This document shows positions 15,819-24,885 of a stretch of DNA of 64,000 nt, one piece after another. Source of the stretch: Acidobacteriota bacterium. GTDB taxonomy: Bacteria > Acidobacteriota > Terriglobia > Bryobacterales > Bryobacteraceae. The DNA is taken from contig JANXSF010000102.1 in NCBI GenBank assembly GCA_025352795.1, positions 170,523 to 234,522 on the forward strand, read 5' to 3'. A program made the translations under genes and the position numbers. The notes beneath the pieces are model-generated. The model did no database searches and was not told the DNA's origin. It saw only the letters and a program-made list of their open reading frames with translations. Each line of letters opens with the position of its first letter. The stretch's first letter is position 1.

Positions 15819-17927
15819 ATGCAACAGTCCAGAAAGATGGTTAGGCCGTCTCCCATCGTCCGCAATCCTCTGCTTGATCCAAGTCTTTACATCAACCGCG
15901 AATTAAGCATGCTGGCCTTTCAGCATCGCGTGTTGGAAGAAGCGGCCAACACCGCAAATCCAATTTTGGAAAGGCTCAAATTCATTTCCATTTTAGATTC
16001 CAATCTGGATGAATTTTTCATGGTCCGTGTGGCTGCGCTGTTGGCCCAAGTGGATTCCGGCAGTCAGGAAATTGGTCCTGATGGAACGAAGCCAGTGACC
16101 CAACTGGCTAGCGTTCGCAAGGAATTCAGCCGTCTGATGAAAGAAGCTCAAACCTGCCTTGAAGAACAAATTATTCCGCAACTCAGTCAGGCCAAAATAC
16201 ACATCCGCAAACTTTCCGACCTGGATCCGATTCAGAAACAGTACGTCACCAAATATTTTCACAGCACTATTTTCCCCGTTTTAACGCCGTTGGCATTTGA
16301 CCCAGGTCGACCCTTTCCGCACATCTCAAACCTCAGCTTAAATCTGGCAGTGCTGATCCGTGACAAGCAAGGCGAAGAACATTTTGCTCGTGTGAAAGTA
16401 CCAGATACCTTGCCGCCGCTGATTCGAATCAAAAATTCCGGCAAGAAAGCCGCTGCAGAAGTGGACCTGGTTTGGATTGAAGAGGTGATCGCTGAAAATC
16501 TTGAAAAGCTTTTTCCAGGAATGGAAATTGTGCAAGCCTATCCGTTTCACGTTACCCGTGATGCGGAACTTGCCATCAAGGAATTGGATGCGGAAGATCT
16601 GCTGGAAACTATTGCCGAAGGGGTCAGACAGCGTCGCTTTGGTAGTGTGGTGCGCTTGATGGTGACCCGCGCCATGCCCAAATCCATTTTGAAAATCCTG
16701 ATGAGTAATCTGGAAGTTGACCCTGGAGATGTCTATCGTGTGGCCGATCCAATTTCTATAAAACGGCTGATAGTGCTGTGCTCGCTGGACCGTCCGGAAT
16801 TGAAAGAACCTCCACTGCTGCCGTCCACTCCAACGGCGATTGGTGCTTCCTGCGAAGATTTCTTTGGAGCCATTCGCGATAACAATATTCTGTTGCACCA
16901 TCCATTTGAGTCATTCCAACCGGTAGTGGAATTTCTGCAACGGGCCGCCCGCGATCCGAACGTTCTCACCATCAAAATGGTGCTCTACCGCATTGGCAGA
17001 GATTCGCCAATTGTGGCCGCCCTGCTGGAAGCAATGGCCAACGGCAAGCAGGTGGCGGTGCTGGTGGAACTGAAAGCCCGCTTTGATGAAGAAAGTAATA
17101 TTGAATGGGCTCGGCAATTGGAAAGCGAGGGCGTCCATGTTGTTTATGGTCTGTTGGGGTTGAAGATTCACTGCAAAGTGGCGTTGGTTGTCAGGAGGGA
17201 AGGCAAATCCATTCGCCGCTATGTCCACGTTGGGTCTGGTAATTACAATGCCGTCACAGCGCAACAGTATACCGATGTTGGGCTGTTCACATCCGACGAA
17301 GAAATTGGCGAAGATGCCACAGACCTGTTCAACTATTTAACAGGGTATTCAACAAAAAAAGATTACAAGCGTTTGTTGGTGGCCCCGGTGAATTTGCGGC
17401 AGCGCTTTGAAGCCCTGATTCAACGGGAAATTGATCATCAGCGCAAAGGCAAAACTGGAAGAATCATTTTCAAGATGAACTCTTTAGTTGATCCTGGAAT
17501 TATCCGTGCGCTATACCGGGCATCGCAAGCGGGAGTTTCCATTGACCTACTGGTGCGCGGAGTCTGCTGCCTGCGGCCGGGAATCCCGGGTGTGAGCGAC
17601 AATATCCGAGTGCGTAGTTTGGTGGGTAGATTTCTGGAACACAGCCGTCTGTATGGATTCCACAACAACGGCCAGGATGAAGTCTACATGGGGAGTGCCG
17701 ATTTAATGCCACGCAATTTGGATCGACGGGTGGAGGTGTTGGTGCCACTTCTTTCGCCGCATCTTATTTTGCGAGTGCGGAAGGAAATTTTTGGAGGTTA
17801 CATGGCGGATACTGTGAAATCGCGAAAGATGCTGCCCGACGGATCCTACAAGAAAGTGTATGCGCCGGGTGCGAAGAAAGTGAATATACAGGCTGAACTG
17901 TTAGGAAACGTAACCACTAAAGGGTGA
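15819..17927 (+). CDS. ppk: Polyphosphate kinase 1
   Basis: Membrane-associated enzyme that reversibly transfers the terminal phosphate of ATP to polyphosphate. The open frame extends back to 15435, but that part is antisense to thuA. The ATG at 15819 follows AGAGA at about 8 bases and gives 702 aa, normal for the family. INRELSMLAFQHRVLEEA opens the N domain, and LDSNLDEFFMVRVA follows. The phospholipase-D-like core contains VELKARFDEESNIEWARQLE and RYVHVGSGNYN with the autophosphorylated histidine. Near the C terminus GSADLMPRNLDRRVEVLVP is typical. It ends one base before the convergent Spy-like gene. Confidence 0.95.
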   Translation: MQQSRKMVRPSPIVRNPLLDPSLYINRELSMLAFQHRVLEEAANTANPILERLKFISILDSNLDEFFMVRVAALLAQVDSGSQEIGPDGTKPVTQLASVRKEFSRLMKEAQTCLEEQIIPQLSQAKIHIRKLSDLDPIQKQYVTKYFHSTIFPVLTPLAFDPGRPFPHISNLSLNLAVLIRDKQGEEHFARVKVPDTLPPLIRIKNSGKKAAAEVDLVWIEEVIAENLEKLFPGMEIVQAYPFHVTRDAELAIKELDAEDLLETIAEGVRQRRFGSVVRLMVTRAMPKSILKILMSNLEVDPGDVYRVADPISIKRLIVLCSLDRPELKEPPLLPSTPTAIGASCEDFFGAIRDNNILLHHPFESFQPVVEFLQRAARDPNVLTIKMVLYRIGRDSPIVAALLEAMANGKQVAVLVELKARFDEESNIEWARQLESEGVHVVYGLLGLKIHCKVALVVRREGKSIRRYVHVGSGNYNAVTAQQYTDVGLFTSDEEIGEDATDLFNYLTGYSTKKDYKRLLVAPVNLRQRFEALIQREIDHQRKGKTGRIIFKMNSLVDPGIIRALYRASQAGVSIDLLVRGVCCLRPGIPGVSDNIRVRSLVGRFLEHSRLYGFHNNGQDEVYMGSADLMPRNLDRRVEVLVPLLSPHLILRVRKEIFGGYMADTVKSRKMLPDGSYKKVYAPGAKKVNIQAELLGNVTTKG

Positions 17928-17928
17928 A

Positions 17929-18333
17929 CTACATTCCACCGGTTGCCGAAGCCTTCTGCTTAGCTTTCAGATCCCGCTCTGCTCTTAGCTTCTCATAATC
18001 CTTCTGCTGCTCTGGCGAAAGAAACGAATTAATTTTTTCGATCTGTTCGGATTTAATACGGCTCATGTCCGGCTTCATGCGGTCACGAACTTCCTTGAAC
18101 TGCAGCCTCGTTTGATCCAGCACAACATTCATTTGGGTAATCTGACTGTCGGTCATCTTCAGTTTCTGTTTCATTTCCGAAACATAGTCTTTGCGGAGCT
18201 GTTCAGAGGACCGGGCCGAAATAGCCTCTACTGACTTTGCAGTGTATAGGTGATATCCAAATCCACCTACAGCGATGCCGCTGGCAAAAACCAGAAGTAA
18301 TGCCAATGCTAATGATGTTTGAGTCCGGCTCAT
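17929..18333 (-). CDS. Membrane-anchored Spy/CpxP-like periplasmic protein
   Basis: 134 aa: a single N-terminal membrane anchor (LALALLLVFASGIAVGGFGY) followed by an all-helical charged domain. The segments LKMTDSQITQMNVVLDQ and INSFLSPEQQKDYEKLR are LTxxQ-like motifs typical of Spy/CpxP/ZraP proteins, which act as periplasmic chaperones or stress and metal sensors. It overlaps the preceding membrane-protein gene by 4 bases (ATGA) and is the third gene of the sigma-factor operon, so a role in the output or sensing of that envelope response is likely. Confidence 0.75.
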   Translation of the reverse strand: MSRTQTSLALALLLVFASGIAVGGFGYHLYTAKSVEAISARSSEQLRKDYVSEMKQKLKMTDSQITQMNVVLDQTRLQFKEVRDRMKPDMSRIKSEQIEKINSFLSPEQQKDYEKLRAERDLKAKQKASATGGM

Positions 18334-18677
18334 TCCTCTTCCACCAATACGGGCTGTAAACCATCCACCGGTTGGCTGGGCATTTTGAGCAACTCTGCCA
18401 CAACTTCCAGGTCGTGCATATCATCCAGTGAATCTAAATAGGTAGCTAGCGGATAGCTGCCATTGGGGAAAGGCGTGATCAGGAAAAGTCCAAACACAAG
18501 ACATAAGCTAGCTGAGGCTGCTACCAGATTGCGCGTCCAAGACACGACGAAGGATTGACGCCGACGGGCCTCAATCTTATTCCAAATACCCGGCGTGAAA
18601 CCAGCCGACGGAACAGGGTCAGGATTGACCGACCGAAAGGCGTAAAACAATTTATCTAACTTTTGTTCAGAATCCAT
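18330..18677 (-). CDS. Single-pass membrane protein, likely anti-sigma factor
   Basis: 115 aa from the ATG at 18677, chosen because AGGAG lies just upstream; a start at 18692 would use the ribosome site itself as codons. A cytoplasmic part of about 45 residues (MDSEQKLDKLFYAFR to the membrane) is followed by one membrane helix (LVAASASLCLVFGLFLI) and a short periplasmic tail. Size, topology and position directly after an ECF sigma gene fit an anti-sigma factor, but it has no zinc-binding HxxxCxxC motif. Its stop overlaps the Spy-like start by 4 bases. Confidence 0.65.
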   Translation of the reverse strand: MDSEQKLDKLFYAFRSVNPDPVPSAGFTPGIWNKIEARRRQSFVVSWTRNLVAASASLCLVFGLFLITPFPNGSYPLATYLDSLDDMHDLEVVAELLKMPSQPVDGLQPVLVEEE

Positions 18678-18703
18678 ACAACTGCTCCTCATACCACTAA
18701 ATT

Positions 18704-19333
18704 CTACTCAGTATCGCTGTCCTTCGACAACTGGCCGGTTGCGGATAACGATTCCGCCAGAACTGCTTTGTCGCCAGACAGACGGCCAAAAGCTTTCAAT
18801 ACTCGCTGCCTGGCACGGAACAAGCGGACCTTCAAAGCATTCTCATTCACTTTGTAAACCTTCTCCAGTTCCTTCAGCGAGAGACCTTCGACCTCTTTCA
18901 AGGTCAGTAAAATTCGATCTTCATCACTGACTTCACTCAACAAAGAGTTTACAAGTTCACGGACTTGCGCCCGCCGATCCTGTTCAATGCTTTGGTTAGT
19001 ACTGGCCACTGCATCGGCCATCACCACCTGCTGTTCACTCAAATCGCTCATCCGCGATTCCGTCCGACGCCGTTGCTTTCGCAGGTAATCGTAAGCGGAA
19101 TTCACTGTCAAACGATGCAGCCAGGGTTCAAACATTTCCGGCTCACGCAATTGATCCAGCGAAAAATACAAACGGACAAAAACTTCCTGGGCCACATCTT
19201 CCACATCTTCCGGCTTGCCGATCAACCGTCCAATGGTGCCTAAAATTCGTTTCCGATAGGCCTGAATCAACTGATTATAGGCCGATTCGTCGCCTTTTTG
19301 AGCACTTTTGACGAGCTCAAAATCAACTAACAT
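18704..19333 (-). CDS. ECF RNA polymerase sigma factor (RpoE-like)
   Basis: 209 aa with the two ECF regions. Sigma2 lies at about residues 10-95 (LIQAYRKRILGTIGRLIGKP, DVEDVAQEVFVRLYFSL, WLHRLTVNSAYDYLRKQ). Sigma4 lies at about 130-195 (LLTLKEVEGLSLKELEKVYK, ENALKVRLFRARQRVLKAF). A tail of about 20 residues rich in serine and acidic residues follows. It heads an operon with a probable anti-sigma protein and a Spy-like protein, and a matching ECF-type promoter lies 37 bases upstream, so positive autoregulation is likely. The gene set suggests an envelope or metal stress response. Confidence 0.93.
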   Translation of the reverse strand: MLVDFELVKSAQKGDESAYNQLIQAYRKRILGTIGRLIGKPEDVEDVAQEVFVRLYFSLDQLREPEMFEPWLHRLTVNSAYDYLRKQRRRTESRMSDLSEQQVVMADAVASTNQSIEQDRRAQVRELVNSLLSEVSDEDRILLTLKEVEGLSLKELEKVYKVNENALKVRLFRARQRVLKAFGRLSGDKAVLAESLSATGQLSKDSDTE

Positions 19334-19370
19334 TGCACGCCTACTTGGGCTGGCAAGATGTTCGCTGTTA

Positions 19371-19403
19371 GGATAGGCGTCGTCACGTACAGTTTAGGTT
19401 ACA
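19371..19403 (-). promoter_or_regulatory. Predicted ECF-type promoter of the sigma operon
   Basis: On the minus strand TGTAACC (19403-19397) is followed by a 17-base spacer and CGCCTATCC (19379-19371). This is close to the ECF pattern TGTAACC-N16/17-CGTCTAACC that I recall for this kind of sigma factor, with 7 of 9 matches in the -10 part. A second TGTAACCTAAAC copy lies at about 19468-19479 without a matching -10. Confidence 0.55.
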
Positions 19404-19487
19404 ACAGGCTACGCTCAAATATACTTGCGTGTCGCTCAAGTGATTCATTCTTTTTCCGCTGGGGACGGTTTAGGTTACACTTTTCCA

Positions 19488-20674
19488 ATGGATTCCCTTA
19501 ATCTACCAGCCTGGTGGGCTCATTGCCAGGGGCTGGCTGGCGGCACAAAGTCGTCCACTCCAGCAAAGATCTTGAATCAATAGGATGGTCCCGTTCGGTT
19601 GGGGGAGTGGGCCCTTATCTCACCCTTTTTACACGAGGCAGCCATAGCCGACAATCAATCGATAAGGCGGTAGCCGATTGCGAAATCCATGAGTTGCCAG
19701 CGGCTCGCGGCTGCACCTACGTTGTCCCAGCTTGCGATTTCGCCCTTGCCTTAACTTGTGCACAAGGCACTGGCGAAGAACAGGAAATGAAAGTGGCGCG
19801 TAAGCTGGGCGTAACCGATTCAGAAATTGACAAACTCTCCAGCGCCATCTTGACGGCTTTGAAGAATGGTCCTCTTGACCCTGAAGGGATTCGCCAGGCA
19901 ACGGGTGACGCTTCGCGCAGCCTTGGACCAGAGGGTCAGATGAAGGGGATGACCACCACGCTTCCGCTGGCCCTCAGCAAATTGCAGGTGCTGGGATTCA
20001 TCCGCAGACTTTCAGTGAACGGTCGGCTGGATCAGCAACGCTACCTATATACGTTGTGGTCACCTAATCCGCTTGAGAAATCCAAGTTGACTAAAGAGGA
20101 AGCGTACGTGGAATTGGCTCGCCGCTACTTCCATTGGATCGGTCCAGCCACGTTGCCTGAGTTTCAATGGTTTTCTGGTTTGGGCGTGAAAGCAGCCAAG
20201 GCCGCAGTGGATCCGTTGCGGCTTGCCTCATTTGACGAAGACAAATGCATGCACCCGCAAGACCTGGATTCCTTACGTAGTCTCAAGCCGTCAAAAGTGG
20301 AGGAATTTCACCTGACTTCAAGCTTGGACAGCATGGTTTTACTGCGTCGCAATCATACAAGCCTACTGGCGCCGCAGGACTTGAACCGTTCCATTCTTGG
20401 AGACAAAGGGATCGCCTCATTGGGCAGTGTGTCTGACCTGCCCAGCCATGCTATCTTCACTAATCATGGTCGTCTGGTAGGACTTTGGGAATACGATAAA
20501 GATGCTCAAAACATCGCCTACTGCTGCTTTGAACCAAAGAACGCCAGGCTAGTGAAGGCTGTTGAAGCAACGGAAGCCTTCATCAAAGGTCAGTTGGGTG
20601 ATGCACGATCGTTCAGTTTGGATAGTCCTAAATCCAGAATTCCCAGAATCCAGGCACTGCGCGATACGGCTTAG
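19488..20674 (+). pseudogene. Winged-helix (HTH_42-type) protein, frameshifted near the N terminus
   Basis: The product resembles winged-helix proteins of the HTH_42/YcaQ-like family, which includes DNA-damage-related glycosylases. The natural N terminus is in one frame (ATG at 19488: MDSLNLPAWWAHCQGLAGG, ending KIL before a TAG at 19581). The rest is in the -1 frame (LESIGWSRSVGGVGPYLTLF onward to 20674). The two pieces join near 19571-19576 as if one base were missing. The body is intact: IHELPAARGCTYVVPACDFA, a wing segment near GPLDPEGIRQAT, and a C-terminal domain. A GTG at 19514 would give a 386-aa product with a nonsense leader. It is either an inactivating indel or an assembly error. 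Confidence 0.7.
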
Positions 20675-20686
20675 CAGACCAGTTGG

Positions 20687-23527
20687 TTAGAAAGTAAACC
20701 GTGCCTGAAATTCCAATCGACGATTGTTAGCCGATTCTGAAAATCCTGTGCCGCCTGGGACACCTGCTCCTGAACCCTGGTTGGCGCGACCGAACAGTGG
20801 AGATGTGATGTTGCCATTGATGGGTCCGGGGTTGTTGTGATTCAGAATATTTCGAGTGGCTAATTGAAGGACCATGCTGTATCGTTTGCCAACTGAGGTT
20901 GCGCCCGGTGCCGCTGCGCCACTGCTGAAAACGCCGCCTGCTTGTCGCTGCGCATCTCCCGGCAGACGAGTAGCTGGTGCTGACCCAACTTCACGAGCTG
21001 TTCCAAACGTGATGGTCTTGGCAATACGAAGATTCAGCATGATGGCCCCAGGACCACGTCCATAGTTCCTTGGAACCAGCTTTTGATCGAAAGTTGGATT
21101 CGGATCAAGAAGTCCGTAAGCAGTTTCCACCACACCTGGACGTCGGACAGTGGCGAAACCGGGTCGGGCATTAAACAAGGTGTCGCCATAAAAATCGTTA
21201 CCAGAAGTGATGTCGAATGGAGCGCCAGATTCCATGTTCAACAACGGGCTTAAGCGGATGTTCCATTTTGTGGTCATGGTGCCGCCGAACGAAACACGCT
21301 GATGGACATCGGTAGATGCCGGACCATACTCGCCCAAATCGCTATTGGGGTTGGCTCGAAAGGTCCCCAAGCCGTCTGTGTTGCTCTTGGCTCGATTGAT
21401 GACAAGGTAGGAGAACATAGTGAATTTTGCATTCAGCTTTGCCGTTACGTTGGTGATGAGTTGATGTTGGTTGTAAATGCCCGATGAGCTCATTATGAAA
21501 ACCGTGGGCGACCCTGGAGAAGGGTTTCGGTAAAAGGGTTCTTCAGAGCGCAGCAAGTGGACCCCATGGGCATTTGCGTAAGTGATCGCCAGTGTCACAT
21601 TCTTCGGTAACTGCCGTTCCAACCCAAGAGCAGACTGCTTAATATAAGATGATCGCAAAGTGCCGCTGATTCTCTGAACAGTTTGAATTGTTGGTCCGGC
21701 TGATAACGTAGACAAAGATGGAATGTTGGAATAGAAATCAGGTTGTGGAACCACATATTGCTGTTGATTCAATCCTCCATAACGCAATGCAGTAAGCGTA
21801 TTATCCAAAGCAAAACGATCATAAAACATGCCGAATCCGGCGCGAATCACGGTCTTTGGGCTCGACTTCCCTGTGCCACGTGGCGACCATGCTATGCCGA
21901 TGCGTGGTGCAACGTTTTTGTGATCGCTCATGTTGGTTTGCACCTCGTACCGCACGCCATAGCTTAAAGTGAAGTTCGGCTTCACCCGGAAATCGTCACC
22001 AGCAAAGAGTCCGACGTCAGTTTGATTTACTCCCAATTGTGGCTGACCAACATTGAATGTGAACTGCGATGCCCCGCCGCCCAGCGTGCGAATTTGCGAC
22101 CAACTTAAGCCGGCTTTTTCGTAAGTTAAAGTGCGTCGAAACGCTTCGATGGATGACACAGTTGCGTTTCCGGCAAACGTGAATGTGCCCACAAAGTTTG
22201 CAGGTGAAACGGAATCTACGCGCTCGGCACGCAAGCGAATACCGAATCGCCAAGTGTGCCGATTTTGAGCAAAGGACGTATAGTTCTGCAATTCAATGCC
22301 GTTCTGCGTCGTGGTCTGGTGCCCAATCGGCGAGCCGCCTCCGTTGAAGGCACCCAAAACTTGAATGGCCGGAGTCAGGAAATTGGCATTGCGCGAGCCA
22401 TCCAATCGCAGATATTGGAAGCGGGTTTCATTCACCACTCTGGCCCCCAACACGGCAGTTTCCGTCAATTGCAGAGTCTGATTCCTGTCGTTGGCGTGCA
22501 CTCCGCGGGAAACCAGATTCAAGCTGCCGACACCGGAATCCGCAATATCGGCTCCAGAATATACATACCTGCCGGTCACCGTGTTTTTCTGGTTGATTTG
22601 AAAATCGAAGCGGGGATTCGCGATAAAACGCCTTTGCGGAATGGAGAGGACATTGGTGTACGGATCAATGATTGCGAGTGTTGAGGGATTCAGAGTCACC
22701 CCGTTGATGATTGCCCCATTGTCAATGGCATGCTCTTGGATGTCCACGAAAAAGGAAGCTTTTTTGCCCAACGGACCGCTGATGTTTCCACCTGCCTCCT
22801 GCAGCAGGAACGGAGCTTTAACCGCTGCGTATGGGTTGCGGGAATTCATTGCATCGTGACCGAAGTTGTAGAACATAGTCCCGCGAAATCGATCAGAACC
22901 AGGCTTGGTGAAGATTTCAATTCGCCCAAATCCCAACTTATCGTACTCCGGGGAAAACGGATTCTGATTAATACGAATTTCCCTTATGGAGTCTTTAGAA
23001 GGCAACTGCCCACCACTAAATCCGTCAATAAAAATGGACCCACCGTTGGGACCAGCGGATGGTCCGGCCAGGGCGGCCAGATCTGCAGCTAGGTCTTCAG
23101 GATTATCGGCCAGCACATCCAGATCCTTTCCCCGCAGCACCAGAGCACTAGCATTCGCCGTCGGATCGGTCCCAAGATTTGCACCGCCAGATTCATCGTT
23201 GACGGTCACTTTTTGCGAAGCAGCCAGCACGGTCAGCTTCAGGTCGAGAGTCTGCGCGCCGGGTTTTAAGGCTATTTTTATTGGCAATAAACCCATTTCA
23301 GGTGCTGTAGCAGTGATTGAATAATCGCCGGGAGGCAAGCCATTGAAGGAATAGGTGGCATCACCGGCAGCAGTTTTCGATTGCGATTTTCCGTTGGGAC
23401 CAGTTAAGGTTATCTTGGCCCCAGGAATGATAGCGGCGGTTTCATCGGAGACTAAACCACGCAGAGAGGCCGATTGGGAAAAGGCAAATTGGGCTAAAAA
23501 TAGGAATACGGGGAGGCGCAGCAGCAC
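20687..23527 (-). CDS. Oar-like TonB-dependent outer-membrane receptor
   Basis: 946 aa. A signal peptide (LRLPVFLFLAQFAFSQ) is followed by a carboxypeptidase-regulatory-like beta domain at about residues 20-100 (LRGLVSDETAAIIPGAKITL, YSFNGLPPGDYSITA). A plug-like region follows (FIDGFSGGQLPSKDSIREIR), then a long outer-membrane barrel ending in an aromatic residue (FQARFTF). Acidobacteria carry many such receptors, thought to import large sugars or other substrates with TonB energy. The GTG start directly follows AGGAAG, with TAACCT six bases upstream. An in-frame stop just upstream limits the start choice. The neighbours SMP-30 and DUF1080 suggest carbohydrate uptake. Confidence 0.9.
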   Translation of the reverse strand: MLLRLPVFLFLAQFAFSQSASLRGLVSDETAAIIPGAKITLTGPNGKSQSKTAAGDATYSFNGLPPGDYSITATAPEMGLLPIKIALKPGAQTLDLKLTVLAASQKVTVNDESGGANLGTDPTANASALVLRGKDLDVLADNPEDLAADLAALAGPSAGPNGGSIFIDGFSGGQLPSKDSIREIRINQNPFSPEYDKLGFGRIEIFTKPGSDRFRGTMFYNFGHDAMNSRNPYAAVKAPFLLQEAGGNISGPLGKKASFFVDIQEHAIDNGAIINGVTLNPSTLAIIDPYTNVLSIPQRRFIANPRFDFQINQKNTVTGRYVYSGADIADSGVGSLNLVSRGVHANDRNQTLQLTETAVLGARVVNETRFQYLRLDGSRNANFLTPAIQVLGAFNGGGSPIGHQTTTQNGIELQNYTSFAQNRHTWRFGIRLRAERVDSVSPANFVGTFTFAGNATVSSIEAFRRTLTYEKAGLSWSQIRTLGGGASQFTFNVGQPQLGVNQTDVGLFAGDDFRVKPNFTLSYGVRYEVQTNMSDHKNVAPRIGIAWSPRGTGKSSPKTVIRAGFGMFYDRFALDNTLTALRYGGLNQQQYVVPQPDFYSNIPSLSTLSAGPTIQTVQRISGTLRSSYIKQSALGLERQLPKNVTLAITYANAHGVHLLRSEEPFYRNPSPGSPTVFIMSSSGIYNQHQLITNVTAKLNAKFTMFSYLVINRAKSNTDGLGTFRANPNSDLGEYGPASTDVHQRVSFGGTMTTKWNIRLSPLLNMESGAPFDITSGNDFYGDTLFNARPGFATVRRPGVVETAYGLLDPNPTFDQKLVPRNYGRGPGAIMLNLRIAKTITFGTAREVGSAPATRLPGDAQRQAGGVFSSGAAAPGATSVGKRYSMVLQLATRNILNHNNPGPINGNITSPLFGRANQGSGAGVPGGTGFSESANNRRLEFQARFTF

Positions 23528-23533
23528 CTTCCT

Positions 23534-23539
23534 AGGTTA
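23534..23539 (-). promoter_or_regulatory. TANNNT box 6 bases before the Oar-like receptor gene
   Basis: Minus strand TAACCT, then AGGAAG, then the GTG start. The purine run is too close to the start to be an effective ribosome site, so a leaderless transcript is possible. Confidence 0.3.
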
Positions 23540-23591
23540 CTACAAAGTGGGGACAGGCCACTTCAAGTGTAAAGCGAAGCTATCAGGCCTC

Positions 23592-23671
23592 TGAAAAACC
23601 GCTCCCTCGCGGTCACGGCTCGGTAGGATCAGTGTGTTACAGAGCCGTGACCGCAAGGGAGCGGTCTTTCA
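23592..23671. repeat. Long inverted repeat, family copy 1
   Basis: An 80-base element in the 317-base gap between the receptor gene (start 23527) and the SMP-30 gene (end 23845). The left arm begins ACCGCTCCCTCGCGGTCACG (23598 on) and the right arm ends CCGCAAGGGAGCGGT (23665). Arms of 24 bases match with one difference around a 20-base spacer, and TGAAA/TTTCA pairs extend the ends. The same sequence recurs at 37385, 44338 and 52877. Bases 23672-23844 hold nothing I can identify. Confidence 0.9.
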
Positions 23672-23844
23672 ACCACAGGTTATCCCACCAAAGGTTGGGG
23701 ATTCTACAGGGATGCGGAAAACTAAGTGGCATTGGGCCGAATGCCTGCCTTACAAATACAACCCCAGATCTAGTGAAAGTTTTCAGTCTGATTCTGATTT
23801 GTAACATGAGCAAAAGGAGCGGCAGGGATGCCGGTCCCACTTGC

Positions 23845-24885
23845 TTAGGAAATTCCGGCGCCGGTGGCTTCGGTGTATACCGAGTATAGCGATTGGCTCC
23901 CTGTCATAAATAAGCGATTGCGCTTTGCCCCGCCAAAACATACGTTGGAACAAATTTCAGGAAGCAGAATGTGACCAATCCGAGTCCCATCTGGAGCAAA
24001 TATCATGACGCCGTCATATCCTGCGCCGACCCATCCCGCACTCGACCAAACATTGCCATCGGTGTCGCAACGGATGCCGTCCGATAGTCCAGCACCAATG
24101 ACCCCTAATTGCATATTTACAAATTCACGACCTCCCTTAAGCGATGTTCCATTCACGACATCGTAGATACGAATGTTCTTCGGTGCATCGGGGTTGTGCG
24201 TTGAGCCTGTTTCAGCAACATACAACTTCTTAAAGTCTGGCGAAAAGCACAGGCCGTTGGGCTTGTACATATCATCGGCAACCTTATCCAGCTTTCCCGA
24301 TTTGTCGATGCGATATACGGCTTCCTTGATTTCCATGGGTGCCTTGTTGCCCTCGTACTCCATCAGAACTCCGTAGCCCGGATCAGTGAACCAGATGGCC
24401 CCATCGGGTGCGACAACAACGTCGTTTGGGGCATTCAATGGCTTGCCGTTAAACTTGTCGGCCAACACTGTGGTCTTGCCGTTGTACTCCCTTCTGGTCA
24501 CGCGGCGGTTGCCGTGTTCGCAAGAAATCTGCCGACCCTCATAATCGAATGTGTTGCCATTGGAGTAGCCCACATGCGTGCGGAACACCGACACCTTGCC
24601 GCCGTCATCCTCGATATAACGCAGTTGACGATTGTTAGGAATGTCGCTGAACACAAGGTAGCGTCCCACGCCGTTCCAGGCTGGACCCTCCGCCCACATG
24701 GCCCCTGTGTAGAGCCGCTGAATGGGTGTATTGCCAATCTTGTATTTAGCAAATCGTTTGTCCAACACCACCACGTCTGGTTCCGGATAGCGGGTCGGGA
24801 CATTGCCAGACCAATCTCTGGGCGATTGCGCCATAGCTGCTGCCGCTGCGCCTAAGCCTGTGCCTAAAAAACCTCTGCGATTCAT
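23845..24885 (-). CDS. SMP-30/gluconolactonase family protein with Tat-like signal
   Basis: 346 aa. The N terminus MNRRGFLGTGLGAAAAAMAQ has a twin-arginine pattern, so export of a folded protein is likely. The six-bladed propeller carries the metal ligands expected for the family: glutamate in AEGPAWNG, asparagine in NAPNDVVVAPDG, and aspartate in GLSDGIRCDTDGNVW. KPNGLCFSPDFKKLYVAETG is also typical. Members hydrolyse sugar lactones. Its start overlaps the stop of the DUF1080 gene by 4 bases (ATGA), so the two are translationally coupled. Confidence 0.88.
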   Translation of the reverse strand: MNRRGFLGTGLGAAAAAMAQSPRDWSGNVPTRYPEPDVVVLDKRFAKYKIGNTPIQRLYTGAMWAEGPAWNGVGRYLVFSDIPNNRQLRYIEDDGGKVSVFRTHVGYSNGNTFDYEGRQISCEHGNRRVTRREYNGKTTVLADKFNGKPLNAPNDVVVAPDGAIWFTDPGYGVLMEYEGNKAPMEIKEAVYRIDKSGKLDKVADDMYKPNGLCFSPDFKKLYVAETGSTHNPDAPKNIRIYDVVNGTSLKGGREFVNMQLGVIGAGLSDGIRCDTDGNVWSSAGWVGAGYDGVMIFAPDGTRIGHILLPEICSNVCFGGAKRNRLFMTGSQSLYSVYTEATGAGIS

